NCBI RefSeq assembly: GCF_004355005.1
Contig: NZ_SMSJ01000009.1
Location: 92,503 to 156,502 of the forward strand
Direction of reading: 5' to 3'
DNA length: 64,000 nucleotides
Source: Dankookia rubra
Lineage (GTDB): Bacteria > Pseudomonadota > Alphaproteobacteria > Acetobacterales > Acetobacteraceae
Part shown: piece after piece, positions 44,118 through 53,089 of the stretch
Layout of the letters: every line of letters starts with the position of its first letter
Position numbering within the stretch: position 1 is the stretch's first letter
Made by a program: the position numbers and the translations under genes
Notes under the pieces: model-generated
What the model was told of the DNA's origin: nothing
Databases searched by the model: none
Seen by the model: the letters and a program-made list of their open reading frames with translations, nothing else

Positions 44118-45362
44118 ATGCGCCCGACCATCGGAATCGACTTCGGCACCACCAACAGCGTCGTCGCCACCCTCCGCCCGGACGGCAGCGTCGTCTCCCT
44201 CGACCATGCGGCAGGCGACGTCTTCCGCTCCGTCCTCTGCCTCTGGCAGGCCGGCCGCGCCGGCACCCGCCTCGCCGCCGGCCCGGCGGCGATCGAGGCC
44301 TACCTGGAAGACCCGCTGGCCTCCCGCCTCATCATGTCGATGAAGTCCTACCTGGCGCAGCGCAGCTTCCGCGAGACCCGCATCCATGGCCGCGCCTGGA
44401 CCCTGGAAGCGCTGGTGGCGGCCTTCCTGCGGGAGCTGCTGGCGCCCTTCGGCGCCGAGATGGCCGGCGCCCGCGTCGTGGTCGGCCGCCCCGTCCGCTT
44501 CGCCGGGGAGACCGCCGACGACGCCTTCGGCGAGGAACGGCTGCGCGCCGCCTTCACCGCCGCGGGCCTGCCCGGCGTGCAGGTGGCGCTGGAACCGGCG
44601 GCGGCCGGGCACCGCTTCGCCAGCACGCTGGACGCGCCGGCGACCGTGCTGGTCGGCGACCTCGGCGGCGGCACCAGCGACTTCTCCGTCCTGCGGTTCG
44701 AGCCCGGGCCGCCGCGCCGGGTGACGCCGCTCGGCCATGCCGGGGTAGGGCTGGCCGGCGATGCGCTGGACTACCGGATCATCGACCGGGTGGTCTCGCC
44801 GCTGCTCGGCAAGGGCGACCAGTACGCCGTCTGGGGCAAGCCGATGCCGATCCCGGCGGGGTGGTACCTGTCCTTCGCCCGCTGGCACCAGCTCTCGCTG
44901 ATGCGCGCCCCGAAGGTGCTGGCCGACATCGCCGAGGTGACCCGCACCGCCGAGCACCCGGACCGCCTGCGCCACCTGGTCATGCTGGTGGAGGAGGAGG
45001 CGGGCTATGCGCTCTACCGCGCCGTCTCCGGCGTGAAGGCGGCGCTGTCGCGCGCGGAGACCGCGGTGCTGTCCTTCCGGCACGAGGATTTCGCGGTGGA
45101 GGCACCGATCGCCCGGGCCGACTTCGAGGCCTGGATCGCCCCCGACCTGGCCCGCATGGGCGCCGCGGTGGATGCGGCGCTGGCCGATGCCGGGCTGGCG
45201 GCGGCGGATGTGGACCGCGTCTTCCTCACCGGCGGCACCTCCCTCGTGCCCGCGGTGCGCGAACTCTTCGCCGGGCGCTTCGGCGCGGCACGGATCGCCG
45301 GCGGCGGCGAGTTCGTCTCGGTAGCCGAGGGGCTGGCGCTGATGGGCGCCGAGGCCGGCTGA
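44118..45362 (+). CDS. Hsp70-family ATPase without a substrate-binding domain
   Basis: 414 residues. Phosphate 1 motif IGIDFGTTNSVVATLRPDG at the start, phosphate 2 VGDLGGGTSDFSVLRFE, and adenosine motif VFLTGGTSLVPAVRELFAG. Only the nucleotide-binding domain is present; the peptide-binding domain of DnaK is absent. This is the YegD-like branch of the Hsp70/actin fold, whose role is unclear. It is followed by a DUF2171 gene, 65 bases downstream. Possibly a stress or folding ATPase. Confidence 0.88.
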   Translation: MRPTIGIDFGTTNSVVATLRPDGSVVSLDHAAGDVFRSVLCLWQAGRAGTRLAAGPAAIEAYLEDPLASRLIMSMKSYLAQRSFRETRIHGRAWTLEALVAAFLRELLAPFGAEMAGARVVVGRPVRFAGETADDAFGEERLRAAFTAAGLPGVQVALEPAAAGHRFASTLDAPATVLVGDLGGGTSDFSVLRFEPGPPRRVTPLGHAGVGLAGDALDYRIIDRVVSPLLGKGDQYAVWGKPMPIPAGWYLSFARWHQLSLMRAPKVLADIAEVTRTAEHPDRLRHLVMLVEEEAGYALYRAVSGVKAALSRAETAVLSFRHEDFAVEAPIARADFEAWIAPDLARMGAAVDAALADAGLAAADVDRVFLTGGTSLVPAVRELFAGRFGAARIAGGGEFVSVAEGLALMGAEAG

Positions 45363-45427
45363 CGCGGCTGCATCCTTTCGCCGGCTGGGCCGTTCGTGCC
45401 GCTGGAAACAGGGAAGGAACGCGTCCG

Positions 45428-45712
45428 ATGAGCGGCCATGCAGCGCAGGTGAAGGAACACATGGAGGTCGTCGGCAGCGACGGCCAGCATGTCGGCACGG
45501 TGGACCACATGGATGGCGACCGGATCAAGCTGACCAAGAAGGACGACCCGGACGGCAGCGGCCAGCACCACCACTACATCGCGGTCAGCAACATCGCCTC
45601 GGTCGAGGGCAACCAGGTGAAGCTCAACCTGCCGGCTGCCCGGGCGATCTCCCAGGCGACCATGACCGGCGGCAGCCAGCCCGCTCCGGGCCTGGGCGGC
45701 GCCTCCCACTGA
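45428..45712 (+). CDS. DUF2171 protein
   Basis: 94 residues, ATG preceded by GGGAAGGAAC. The core VKEHMEVVGSDGQHVGTVDH is the PRC-barrel-like beta motif of DUF2171, with KLTKKDDPDGSGQHHHYI following. Soluble. PRC-like barrels often regulate or bind RNA or membranes; function here unknown. Seen widely in alphaproteobacterial stress loci. Confidence 0.75.
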   Translation: MSGHAAQVKEHMEVVGSDGQHVGTVDHMDGDRIKLTKKDDPDGSGQHHHYIAVSNIASVEGNQVKLNLPAARAISQATMTGGSQPAPGLGGASH

Positions 45713-45774
45713 ACTGACGCCCGGGTCGGGCATGGCGCTTGCTTGGCCTCCGCGACATGGAGCGAGGAGGCATC

Positions 45775-46422
45775 ATGCCCGACATCTACGCCGAACGCGG
45801 CTATGGCAGCCGCCCCTTGGGCTTCGGCGCGAAGCCCGGCCTGGTCGTGGTGGATTTCCAGCGCGGCTTCGTCGAGCCGGACTTCCCGATGGGCGGCGCG
45901 CCGATGGTCGAGGCGGCGGTGCGCAACACCGTGCCGCTGATCGCGGCGGCGAAGCGGGCCGGCCTGCCGGTCATCGCCTGCGTCAACGGCTATGACGCGC
46001 CGCGCGCCGCGCCGCACTGGAAGGTCGCCCCGGTGCTCGACCTGCTGCGGGGCACGCCCGCGGTCGAGCTCGACCCGCGCATCGCCGCCGCGGGGCCGGA
46101 CGTGGTGCTGATGAAATCGGCGCCGTCGATCTTCTTCGGCACCTCCGCCGCGGCGATCCTGACGAGGGAGCGGGTGGACACGGTGATCGTCGCCGGCTGC
46201 ATCACCTCCGGCTGCGTCCGGGCCAGCGTGATCGACGCTTTCTCGCTTGGGTTCCGGGTGATGGTGCCGCAGGATTGCGTCGGCGACCACGACCGGGCGG
46301 CGCACGACCAGAACCTCAGGGATGTCGAGCGGCGCTATGCCGACGTCGTCGACGGCGCCGCCTGCATCGCCGCGATCGAGCGCTGGCGCGGCGCCAACCG
46401 GGAGGCCAACTGGGAGGGATGA
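45775..46422 (+). CDS. Isochorismatase-family cysteine hydrolase
   Basis: 215 residues. Catalytic triad: Asp in [14 protein letters not shown], Lys in [12 protein letters not shown], Cys in [16 protein letters not shown]. The family hydrolyses amides such as N-carbamoylsarcosine, nicotinamide or ureidoacrylate. ATG preceded by GCGAGGAGG. Its stop lies two bases before the chosen start of the deacetylase gene, an arrangement that suggests a shared substrate, possibly a carbamoyl or ureido compound. Confidence 0.87.
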   Translation: MPDIYAERGYGSRPLGFGAKPGLVVVDFQRGFVEPDFPMGGAPMVEAAVRNTVPLIAAAKRAGLPVIACVNGYDAPRAAPHWKVAPVLDLLRGTPAVELDPRIAAAGPDVVLMKSAPSIFFGTSAAAILTRERVDTVIVAGCITSGCVRASVIDAFSLGFRVMVPQDCVGDHDRAAHDQNLRDVERRYADVVDGAACIAAIERWRGANREANWEG

Positions 46423-46424
46423 CC

Positions 46425-47300
46425 ATGCCGAAAGAGATCCTCTGCGCCTTCAGCATCCATTGCGATGCGGTCGCCGGCTGGCTCGGCAGCTACATGGGCG
46501 AGGACAGCCCGGGCGACATCAGCCGCGGCGTCTTCGCCGCCGAGGTCGGCATGCCGCGCATCCTGACGCTGTTCGAGCGCTTCGGCCTGACGCAGAGCTG
46601 GTTCATCCCCGGCCATACCATCGAGAGCTTCCCCGAGCAGACCGACCTGGTCGCCAAGGCCGGGCACGAGATCGGCCTGCACGGGTACAGCCACGAGAAC
46701 CCGCTGGCGCTGAGCCGCCAGCAGGAGGAGGCCATCTTCGACAGGTGCATCGGCCTGATCGAGCGGCACTGGGGCCGCAGGCCGGTGGGATACGTGGCGC
46801 CGTGGTGGGAGGTGTCCGCCGCCTCGATCGAGATCCTGGTCGAGCGCGGCATCGCCTACGACCATTCGCTGATGCACCACGACTGCACGCCCTACTACGT
46901 CCGCACCGGCGATGCCTGGATGCCGATCGACTACGCGCAGCCCGCCGAGTCCTGGATGAAGCCCTTCACCAGAGGCACGGTGACCGACCTGGTCGAGATC
47001 CCGGCGAGCTGGTACCTCGACGACCTGCCGCCGATGATGTTCATCAAGAAGTTCCAGAACAGCCACGGCTATGTCTCGCCGCATGCGCTGGAGCAGATCT
47101 GGCGCGACCACTTCGACTTCATCTACCGCGAATACGACTATGCCGTGGTGCCGATGACCATCCACCCCGACGTCTCCGGCCGGCCGCAGGTGCTGATGAT
47201 GCTGGAACGCCTCATCGGCCACATGCTGAAGCACCCCGGCGTCCGCTTCGTGACGCTCGAGGAGATGGCGCAGGACTTCCGCCGGCGGAACCCGAAGTAG
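46425..47300 (+). CDS. Polysaccharide-deacetylase-family protein (PuuE/allantoinase-like)
   Basis: 291 residues, from the ATG at 46425 with GGGAGGG at a good distance; the ATG at 46419 overlapping the previous stop is closer to it. Metal-site motif in [26 protein letters not shown], and [13 protein letters not shown], with [12 protein letters not shown] at the end. The NodB-like TIM barrel without a signal peptide indicates a cytosolic hydrolase. PuuE-type relatives open ring amides. With the isochorismatase it may form a two-step amide pathway. Confidence 0.87.
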   Translation: MPKEILCAFSIHCDAVAGWLGSYMGEDSPGDISRGVFAAEVGMPRILTLFERFGLTQSWFIPGHTIESFPEQTDLVAKAGHEIGLHGYSHENPLALSRQQEEAIFDRCIGLIERHWGRRPVGYVAPWWEVSAASIEILVERGIAYDHSLMHHDCTPYYVRTGDAWMPIDYAQPAESWMKPFTRGTVTDLVEIPASWYLDDLPPMMFIKKFQNSHGYVSPHALEQIWRDHFDFIYREYDYAVVPMTIHPDVSGRPQVLMMLERLIGHMLKHPGVRFVTLEEMAQDFRRRNPK

Positions 47301-47307
47301 CCCGCGG

Positions 47308-48294
47308 CTACCGGATCTCGTCGTAGATCGCGCCGAGTGCCGCCTGCAGCGCCGCGAGGTAGCGGCCGACGGTCGCCGGGTCGGTCTCCGCCTTGGCGTA
47401 CCAGTTGATGGTCGCCGCGAAGTAGAACCAGCGCCGATTGATGAAGACCGCGGCGGGCACGCAGAGCCCGTGGAAGCCGGCGACGTCGATGCTGCCGCCC
47501 TTGGCGAAGACACTGCCGCCGAGCGGGAAGGCGATGCGGATGACGTCGCCCAGCGCCAGCACGTTGCGGTACTGCGTCAGCGTCTCCGGGTTCCGGAAGA
47601 ACTCGCCCTGCACCGACCGCGCGTAGAAGGAGACGAGGTCGTCGGCCGAGGAGGCCAGCGTCTGCACCTCGTTCAGCGGCGAATTGACGATGGTCTTGTC
47701 GGCCGAGGCGACCAGCTCCGCCCAGGTGAAGGTCAGGTAGTCCGGCGCGCCGAGCAGGTAGCCGAAGAAGGACCGCGTGCTCTCCGGCACCGCGGAATCC
47801 GCCAGGTTCGCGGCGGCGAGGAATTCCCGCACCTTCGCCGGCCCCGCTGCCCGCATCACCATGTCGGTCGCGGTGTTGTCGCTGTGGAGGATCATCGCCT
47901 CCATCGCCGTGCGTTCCGAGATCGTCCCGGTCAGGTTGGGCGGGTTGAGGATGGTGCTGTCCACCGACCAGACGGATTCATCGAGCGCGAGCGGGTTGCC
48001 GGTCAGCTTCGTCGCCACCTCCGGCCCGTCCAGCTGGCGCAGCCGCTCGCAGAGGATGAAGGCCTTGATGGCGCTGCCGATGAAGAGCTGCTGGTCGGCA
48101 TTCTCGGTGATCAGGATCTCGGGTTCGGAGGCCGTCGCCGGCGCCCAGAGCTTCAGCGCCCGGGTGCCGGGCAGGCCGCGGAAGGCGCCGAGCACGCGCC
48201 GCCGCAGGCCTTCCTCGCCGCCGCCGCGCGCCTGGACCGCGAAGGGCGCGGCGGCGCCGCCGCCGATGATGCCGCGCCGAGAGAGTGTCCGCAT
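47308..48294 (-). CDS. Secreted serine hydrolase with class A beta-lactamase fold
   Basis: 328 residues. N-terminal MRTLSRRGIIGGGAAAPFAV is a Tat-like signal. The active set is SxxK in IGSAIKAFILCE (Ser about residue 75), SDN in ILHSDNTATDMVM, and KGG in VFAKGGSIDVAGF replacing KTG. This matches the Beta-lactamase2 family, which includes true lactamases and other D,D-peptidase-like or esterase proteins. It lacks the obvious Glu of the omega loop at the usual spacing, so true lactam hydrolysis is not assured. Confidence 0.8.
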   Translation of the reverse strand: MRTLSRRGIIGGGAAAPFAVQARGGGEEGLRRRVLGAFRGLPGTRALKLWAPATASEPEILITENADQQLFIGSAIKAFILCERLRQLDGPEVATKLTGNPLALDESVWSVDSTILNPPNLTGTISERTAMEAMILHSDNTATDMVMRAAGPAKVREFLAAANLADSAVPESTRSFFGYLLGAPDYLTFTWAELVASADKTIVNSPLNEVQTLASSADDLVSFYARSVQGEFFRNPETLTQYRNVLALGDVIRIAFPLGGSVFAKGGSIDVAGFHGLCVPAAVFINRRWFYFAATINWYAKAETDPATVGRYLAALQAALGAIYDEIR

Positions 48295-48400
48295 GCCGAA
48301 GCTCCCACCTGGGGGCGGAGCGACGGCCCCGCATCGCCGCAGCAAACCAGGACGCCGCACGGCGGCAAGGCGCCGCCGCTGGAGTTTCCAGGAAGTCCAG

Positions 48401-50692
48401 CTATTCCGCCGCCAGCGCCCCCGGCGGCGTGAAGGCCTTCACCGGCGGCAGGTTGCCGGTGAAGCGCTCGACCTCCACGGTCGTCAGCTGCCCGGTGCAG
48501 CCCTGGGCGAGGCGCGAGGTGCCGGCATCCCGCGTCAGCACGTTCGGGTTGCCGTGCACGCAAAGCGAGCCGTCCTCGGCCGGGTCCTCCGGGTCGTACC
48601 AGGCGCCGGTCGGCAGCTGCACCACGCCCGGCATGACGCCGTCCGTCACCTCCGCCGCGGCGAGGCAGGCGCCGCGCGCGTTGAACAGCCGGACGATGTC
48701 GCCATCGGCGATGCCGCGCGCCCCGGCGTCGTCGGGATGGATGCGCATCACCTCCCGCCCGCGGCGCTTCATCTCGGCGCTGTGGCCGCCGAAGTCGAAC
48801 TGGCTGTGCAGCCGCGTCGCCGGCTGGTTCGCCACGAGGCGCAGCGGCGCCCCCGGCTCCGGCACGTCGCGCGGCGCGATCCAGGCCGGGTGGCCCGGGC
48901 AGTCATCGTAGCCGAAGCCGGCGATGGTGGCCGAGGCGACCTCCACCTTGCCGCTCGGCGTCGGCAGCGGATCGGCCTCCGGGTCGCGGCGGAAGGCGCC
49001 GAGGATGCCGCCGTCGTCCGGCCCTTCCGGCAGCATCAGGTGGCCCGCCTGCCAGAAGGAGTCGAAATCCGGCGCGTCGTGGCCCTTGGCGCGCAGGTCG
49101 TCGGCGGTGCGGCCGTAGAGGTGCCGCAGCCAGTCGCGCGCGCTGCGCCCCTCGGTGAAGGCCTGCTCCCTGCCCAGCCGCGCCGCGAGGTCGGCGAAGA
49201 TGGCGTAGTCGTCGCGTGCCTCGCCATAGGGTTCGGCCAGCTTGTGCATGGCGACCATCAGCGGATCGGTCTGGCTGCTGCCGATATCCTCGCGCTCCAG
49301 GGTCATGGTCACGGGCAACACGATGTCGGCGTGCCGCGCCGTCGCGGTCCAGGCGAGCTCGTGCACCACCAGCGTGTCGACGCGGCGGAAGGCCTCGCGC
49401 AGCCGGTTGAGGTCCTGGTGGTGATGGAAGGGATTGCCGCCGGCCCAGTAGACCAGGCCGATATCCGGATAGGTGAGGTGCTGCCCGTTGTATTCGAAGG
49501 CGGCGCCCGGGTTCAGCAGCATGTCGCTGATCCGCGCGACCGGGATATAGGCGCCGACCCCGTTGCGCCCCTGCGGCAGCGCGGCGGTGGAGACGGCATT
49601 GTAGCGCCGCCCGGTATGGCCGAGCGCGCCGAGCGCGTAGTTGAAGCCGCCGCCGGGCAGGCCGATCTGCCCGAGCACCGCGGCCAGGGCGATGCCGGCC
49701 CAGACCGGCTGCTCGCCATGCTCGGCCCGCTGCAGGGAATGGGAGACGGTGACCAGCACGCGCCGGCCGGCCAGGCTGCGCGCCAGCGCGGCGATGCGGT
49801 CGGCTGATATGCCGGTGATCGGCGCGGCCCAGGCGGCGTCCTTCGGCTGGCCGTCCTCCCGGCCCAGCAGGTAGGCTTCCAGCACCGGCCAGCCCGCGGT
49901 GTAGCGGTCGAGGAAGCCGCGGTCGTGCAGCCCCGCCGCCACCAGCGTGTGCATCAGCGCCAGCATCAGCGCCGCGTCGGTATTCGGCGTGATGGTCAGC
50001 CATTCCGCGCGGGCTTCGGCCGGCATGTCGTCGCGCAGCGGGCCGACGCCGACGAAGGCGCAGCCGCGCGCGGCGGCCGCCTGCATCGACCGGCGCTCGA
50101 CATGCTTGCTGATGCCTCCCCCCGCGACCATGGAGTTCTTCAGCGCCAGGCCGCCGAAGGCGAGCACCACCTCGCTGTGCTCCGCCACCTGGTCCCAGGT
50201 GACGTTGCGGCGGCTGACCGATTCCAGCGGCCCCAGCACGTGCGGCAGGATGACGCCGGCGGCGCCGGCGCTGTAGCTGTTGACGCTGCGGACATAGCCG
50301 CCGAGCGCGGTGTTCAGGAAGCGGTGCACCTGGCTCTGCGCATGGTGGAAGCGCCCGGCCGAGGACCAGCCATAGGACCCGCCGAAGATCCGCTCCGGCG
50401 CGGTGCGCCCGAGCTCCCGCGCCAGCAGGTCGAGCGCGCGGTCCCAGGACACCGCGACGTAGTCGTCGCGGCCGCGGCGCGGGTCGGCGCCCGGCCCGTC
50501 CTCGAGCCAGCCGCGGCGGATCATCGGCCGGGCGATGCGCGCCTCATGCCGCAGGGCGCGCGGGAAGTTCTGCAGGATGCGGTTGGGGTCGGGGTCTTCC
50601 GGGTGCGGCCGCACCACCAGCTCGCCGTCGCGCCAGGCCGCGGTGAAGGCCCCCCAATGGGAGGAATGCGGGCGGAAATCGCTGTCCGTCAT
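48401..50692 (-). CDS. Molybdopterin oxidoreductase, BisC/TorA-like (DMSO reductase family)
   Basis: 763 residues. N-terminal RPHSSHWGAFTAAWRDGEL, then YGWSSAGRFHHAQSQVHRFL with a Ser expected to ligate Mo. The C-terminal dinucleotide-binding segments PLRLVANQPATRLHSQFDFG and TGAWYDPEDPAEDGSLCVHG match the biotin-sulfoxide/TMAO reductase branch. No N-terminal 4Fe-4S cysteines and no Tat signal, so it is cytosolic like BisC. Reduces S- or N-oxides; the natural substrate is unknown. Ends 107 bases from the serine hydrolase gene; starts 5 bases after the CMD stop. Confidence 0.9.
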   Translation of the reverse strand: MTDSDFRPHSSHWGAFTAAWRDGELVVRPHPEDPDPNRILQNFPRALRHEARIARPMIRRGWLEDGPGADPRRGRDDYVAVSWDRALDLLARELGRTAPERIFGGSYGWSSAGRFHHAQSQVHRFLNTALGGYVRSVNSYSAGAAGVILPHVLGPLESVSRRNVTWDQVAEHSEVVLAFGGLALKNSMVAGGGISKHVERRSMQAAAARGCAFVGVGPLRDDMPAEARAEWLTITPNTDAALMLALMHTLVAAGLHDRGFLDRYTAGWPVLEAYLLGREDGQPKDAAWAAPITGISADRIAALARSLAGRRVLVTVSHSLQRAEHGEQPVWAGIALAAVLGQIGLPGGGFNYALGALGHTGRRYNAVSTAALPQGRNGVGAYIPVARISDMLLNPGAAFEYNGQHLTYPDIGLVYWAGGNPFHHHQDLNRLREAFRRVDTLVVHELAWTATARHADIVLPVTMTLEREDIGSSQTDPLMVAMHKLAEPYGEARDDYAIFADLAARLGREQAFTEGRSARDWLRHLYGRTADDLRAKGHDAPDFDSFWQAGHLMLPEGPDDGGILGAFRRDPEADPLPTPSGKVEVASATIAGFGYDDCPGHPAWIAPRDVPEPGAPLRLVANQPATRLHSQFDFGGHSAEMKRRGREVMRIHPDDAGARGIADGDIVRLFNARGACLAAAEVTDGVMPGVVQLPTGAWYDPEDPAEDGSLCVHGNPNVLTRDAGTSRLAQGCTGQLTTVEVERFTGNLPPVKAFTPPGALAAE

Positions 50693-50697
50693 CCGGG

Positions 50698-51108
50698 TCA
50701 GCCCTTCGCCTTGTCGAGTTCGGCGAAGACCTCCATCGCCGCGCGCACCGCGGCGACCGCGGTCGGCACGCCGGCATAGATGCCGACATGCAGGAAGATC
50801 TCCTTCAGCTCCTCCCGCGTCAGGCCGTTGTTGAGGCCCATGCGGATATGCGACTTCAGCTCCTCGCTGCGCCCGAGCGCCGTCAGCACCGAGATGGTGA
50901 TGGTGCTGCGGGTCACGCGTTCCAGGCCGGGGCGGTTCCAGACCGCGCCGAAGCAATGCTCGAACAGGTATTGCCGGAGGTCGCGGGTCATCTCGTGCTG
51001 CCCGGCCTCCTCCATCGCCTTCTCGGCGGCGGCGGGGCCGCGCATCTCGAACCAGACCTCGCGGCCGGCCTTGAAGAACTCGTTCTCGTCGAAGGGGAAT
51101 GTGGTCAT
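50698..51108 (-). CDS. Carboxymuconolactone decarboxylase family protein
   Basis: 136 residues. PcaC-like helical protein: LFEHCFGAVWNRPGLERVTR, then GRSEELKSHIRMGLNNGLTR and EIFLHVGIYAGVPTAVAAV. No CxxC, so not a peroxidase of AhpD type. Probably decarboxylates or isomerises a lactone. Between a crotonase gene (12-base gap) and the BisC-like gene. Likely catabolic. Confidence 0.9.
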   Translation of the reverse strand: MTTFPFDENEFFKAGREVWFEMRGPAAAEKAMEEAGQHEMTRDLRQYLFEHCFGAVWNRPGLERVTRSTITISVLTALGRSEELKSHIRMGLNNGLTREELKEIFLHVGIYAGVPTAVAAVRAAMEVFAELDKAKG

Positions 51109-51120
51109 CGTCCTGCTCCC

Positions 51121-51885
51121 TCAGCGGCCCTGGAATTCGGGCAGGCGCCGCTCGGCGGTCGCCTTGATGCCTTCCTTGAAGTCCGCGGTCTTGCGCAGCC
51201 AGTCCTGCTCGACCAGCTCGCGCTCGGTCGCCTGCTCCACCGCATCGGCCAGGCCGCGCCGCAGGGTCTGCCGCGTGGCGGCGACGCCGAGCGGCGAGGA
51301 CTGCGCGATCTCCGTCGCCAGCGCCATCGCCGCGTCGCGCACCTCCGCCAGCGGCACGAGCTGGTCGGCGAGGCCGAGCCGCACCGCCTCCTCCCCGTTG
51401 ATCCGCCGCCCCGTGTAGAACAGCAGCGCCGCCTGCTGCTGGCCGACCAGGCGCGGCAGCGTCGCGGTCAGGCCGAAGCCGGGATGGAAGCCGAGCCGGG
51501 TGAAGTTGGCGCTGAAGCGCCCTTCCGCGCAGGTGACTCGGAAATCCGCCATGCAGGCGAGGCCGAGCCCGCCGCCGATCGCCGGCCCCTGCACCGCGGC
51601 GACGATCGGCTTGCCGGTGCGGAACAGCCGGATCGCTTCCTTGTACAGGTGCCGGCCTGGGCGTTCCTCGCCGACATCGCGGCGGGCGAAGTCGGCGCCG
51701 GCGCAGAAGGCCTTGCCCTGCGCCGCCAGCACCAGGGCGCGGATCGCGGGATCGGCATCCGCCGTTTCAAAGGCGGTGGCGATCTCCTCGATCAGGGTGA
51801 TGTCGAAGAAGTTGTTCGGAGGCCGCTGGATCTCGATTGTGGCGACATGGCCGGAGGTGGTGACGCCGATGCTGGTGAAGGCCAT
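51121..51885 (-). CDS. Crotonase-fold protein lacking both hydratase Glu residues
   Basis: 254 residues. Oxyanion-hole loops CAGADFARRD and GPAIGGGLGLACMADF are present. The two Glu of enoyl-CoA hydratase are replaced (ANFTRLGFHPGFG and GQQQAALLFYTG). The fold therefore probably catalyses another reaction such as isomerisation, hydrolysis or C-C cleavage. Upstream of the CMD and BisC-like genes in one leftward operon. Confidence 0.88.
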   Translation of the reverse strand: MAFTSIGVTTSGHVATIEIQRPPNNFFDITLIEEIATAFETADADPAIRALVLAAQGKAFCAGADFARRDVGEERPGRHLYKEAIRLFRTGKPIVAAVQGPAIGGGLGLACMADFRVTCAEGRFSANFTRLGFHPGFGLTATLPRLVGQQQAALLFYTGRRINGEEAVRLGLADQLVPLAEVRDAAMALATEIAQSSPLGVAATRQTLRRGLADAVEQATERELVEQDWLRKTADFKEGIKATAERRLPEFQGR

Positions 51886-52075
51886 GGGGGACTCGCTGTC
51901 TGGGGATGAGAGGGTCCCGCGCTGCCCGTCTTCGGCCATTCCGGCTTGCCCCTCCCGCAAGCCGGGCAGGCTAGACCCTGGATCGCCGGCTGCGAAGGGC
52001 GGGGCTGGCATGGGCGTTGCGCCGCGGCCCGGCAGGGTGCACCAATTGATCCAAGAACCAGGGGGAGGCACCGCC

Positions 52076-52948
52076 ATGGACGGGCTGCGCAACAGCGAAT
52101 ACCGCCATATCGAGGTCAGCCGCATCGCCGGCTCGCTCGGCGCCGAGGTCAGCGGCGTGGACCTGGCCCAGGACCTGCCGGAGGAGGTGCTGGGCGAGAT
52201 CCGCCAGGCCCTGCTGGCGCATTGCGTGATCTTCTTCCGCGACCAGCGCCTGACGCCGGAGACGCAGCTGGCCTTCGCCCGCCGCTGGGGCGAGATCCAC
52301 CTGCACCCCTACATGGCCGGGATGGACGACCACCCCGAGGTGCTGGAGATCGTGAAGACGCCGGCCGACAAGAAGAATTTCGGGGGATCCTGGCATTCCG
52401 ACCAGGCCTTCACCCCGCGTCCGGCGATGGGGACGATCCTTTATGGCAAGGAGATCCCCTCGGCCGGCGGCGACACGCTCTGGACCAACCTCTACGCGGC
52501 CTACGAGGCGCTGTCGCCGGGCATGCAGCGGATGCTGGACGGGCTGAAGGGCGTCTATCGCGGCGACAATTTCAGCAGCCACGACGGCAAGACGAGGAAG
52601 GAGTACTACGCCGACAAGATCGGCATGAAGGTGGTCGATCCCGGCAGCACGCAGACCATCTCCACCCACCCGCTGATCCGCACGCATCCCGAAACCGGGC
52701 GCCGCGCGCTCTTCGTCGGCGGCCACCTGCACCGGTTCGAGGAGATGACGGAGGCCGAGAGCAAGCCGCTGATCGACTTCCTGATGCAGCATGCGGCGCG
52801 GCCGGAATTCACCTGCCGCTTCCGCTGGGCCAGCGGGTCGCTCGCCTTCTGGGACAATCGCTGCACGATGCATTTCGCCATCAACGACTATCCGGCGGAA
52901 ACGCGGATCATGCACCGGGTGACGGTGTGCGGGGACGTGCCGTTCTGA
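52076..52948 (+). CDS. TauD/TfdA-family 2-oxoglutarate dioxygenase
   Basis: 290 residues. Iron ligands HxD in GSWHSDQAF (about residues 107-109) and the distal His in MHFAINDYP; the 2OG Arg in ETRIMHRVTV. SLGAEVSGVDLAQDLPEE at the N-terminus is typical. ATG preceded by GGGGGAGGCACCGCC. Members release sulfite from taurine or hydroxylate herbicide-like and carnitine-like acids. Substrate unknown. No transporter adjacent. Confidence 0.92.
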   Translation: MDGLRNSEYRHIEVSRIAGSLGAEVSGVDLAQDLPEEVLGEIRQALLAHCVIFFRDQRLTPETQLAFARRWGEIHLHPYMAGMDDHPEVLEIVKTPADKKNFGGSWHSDQAFTPRPAMGTILYGKEIPSAGGDTLWTNLYAAYEALSPGMQRMLDGLKGVYRGDNFSSHDGKTRKEYYADKIGMKVVDPGSTQTISTHPLIRTHPETGRRALFVGGHLHRFEEMTEAESKPLIDFLMQHAARPEFTCRFRWASGSLAFWDNRCTMHFAINDYPAETRIMHRVTVCGDVPF

Positions 52949-52955
52949 AGGAAGG

Positions 52956-52986
52956 TTGGGGAGGGAAACAGGTGTTCCCTCCCCAA
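52956..52986 (+). terminator. Strong hairpin downstream of the TauD-like gene
   Basis: Perfect 12-base arms TTGGGGAGGGAA and TTCCCTCCCCAA around a 7-base loop, eight bases after the stop. No long T-run, but the stem is very stable, so it probably terminates the dioxygenase gene. Confidence 0.7.
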
Positions 52987-53059
52987 ACCCCACCCTTCCC
53001 TTTTCTGGGTCGGCTGCCGCCGCGCGGCGAATGCCAGACTCCGAGAAATAGATGAGGGG

Positions 53060-53089
53060 GACTGGGGGAGAATACTTTCTCCCCCGGTC
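53060..53089. terminator. Hairpin between the convergent dioxygenase and CitE-like genes
   Basis: Arms GACTGGGGGAGAA and TTCTCCCCCGGTC (one G-T pair) around TACT. It abuts the stop of the leftward CitE-like gene. Loop flanks AA/TT help both directions. With the hairpin at 52956 it probably insulates the two genes. Confidence 0.65.

Noticed and set aside
48165-48300. True class A beta-lactamase (antibiotic resistance)
   Set aside because: SxxK, SDN and KGG are present, but the omega-loop Glu is not evident and the family includes many non-resistance hydrolases.
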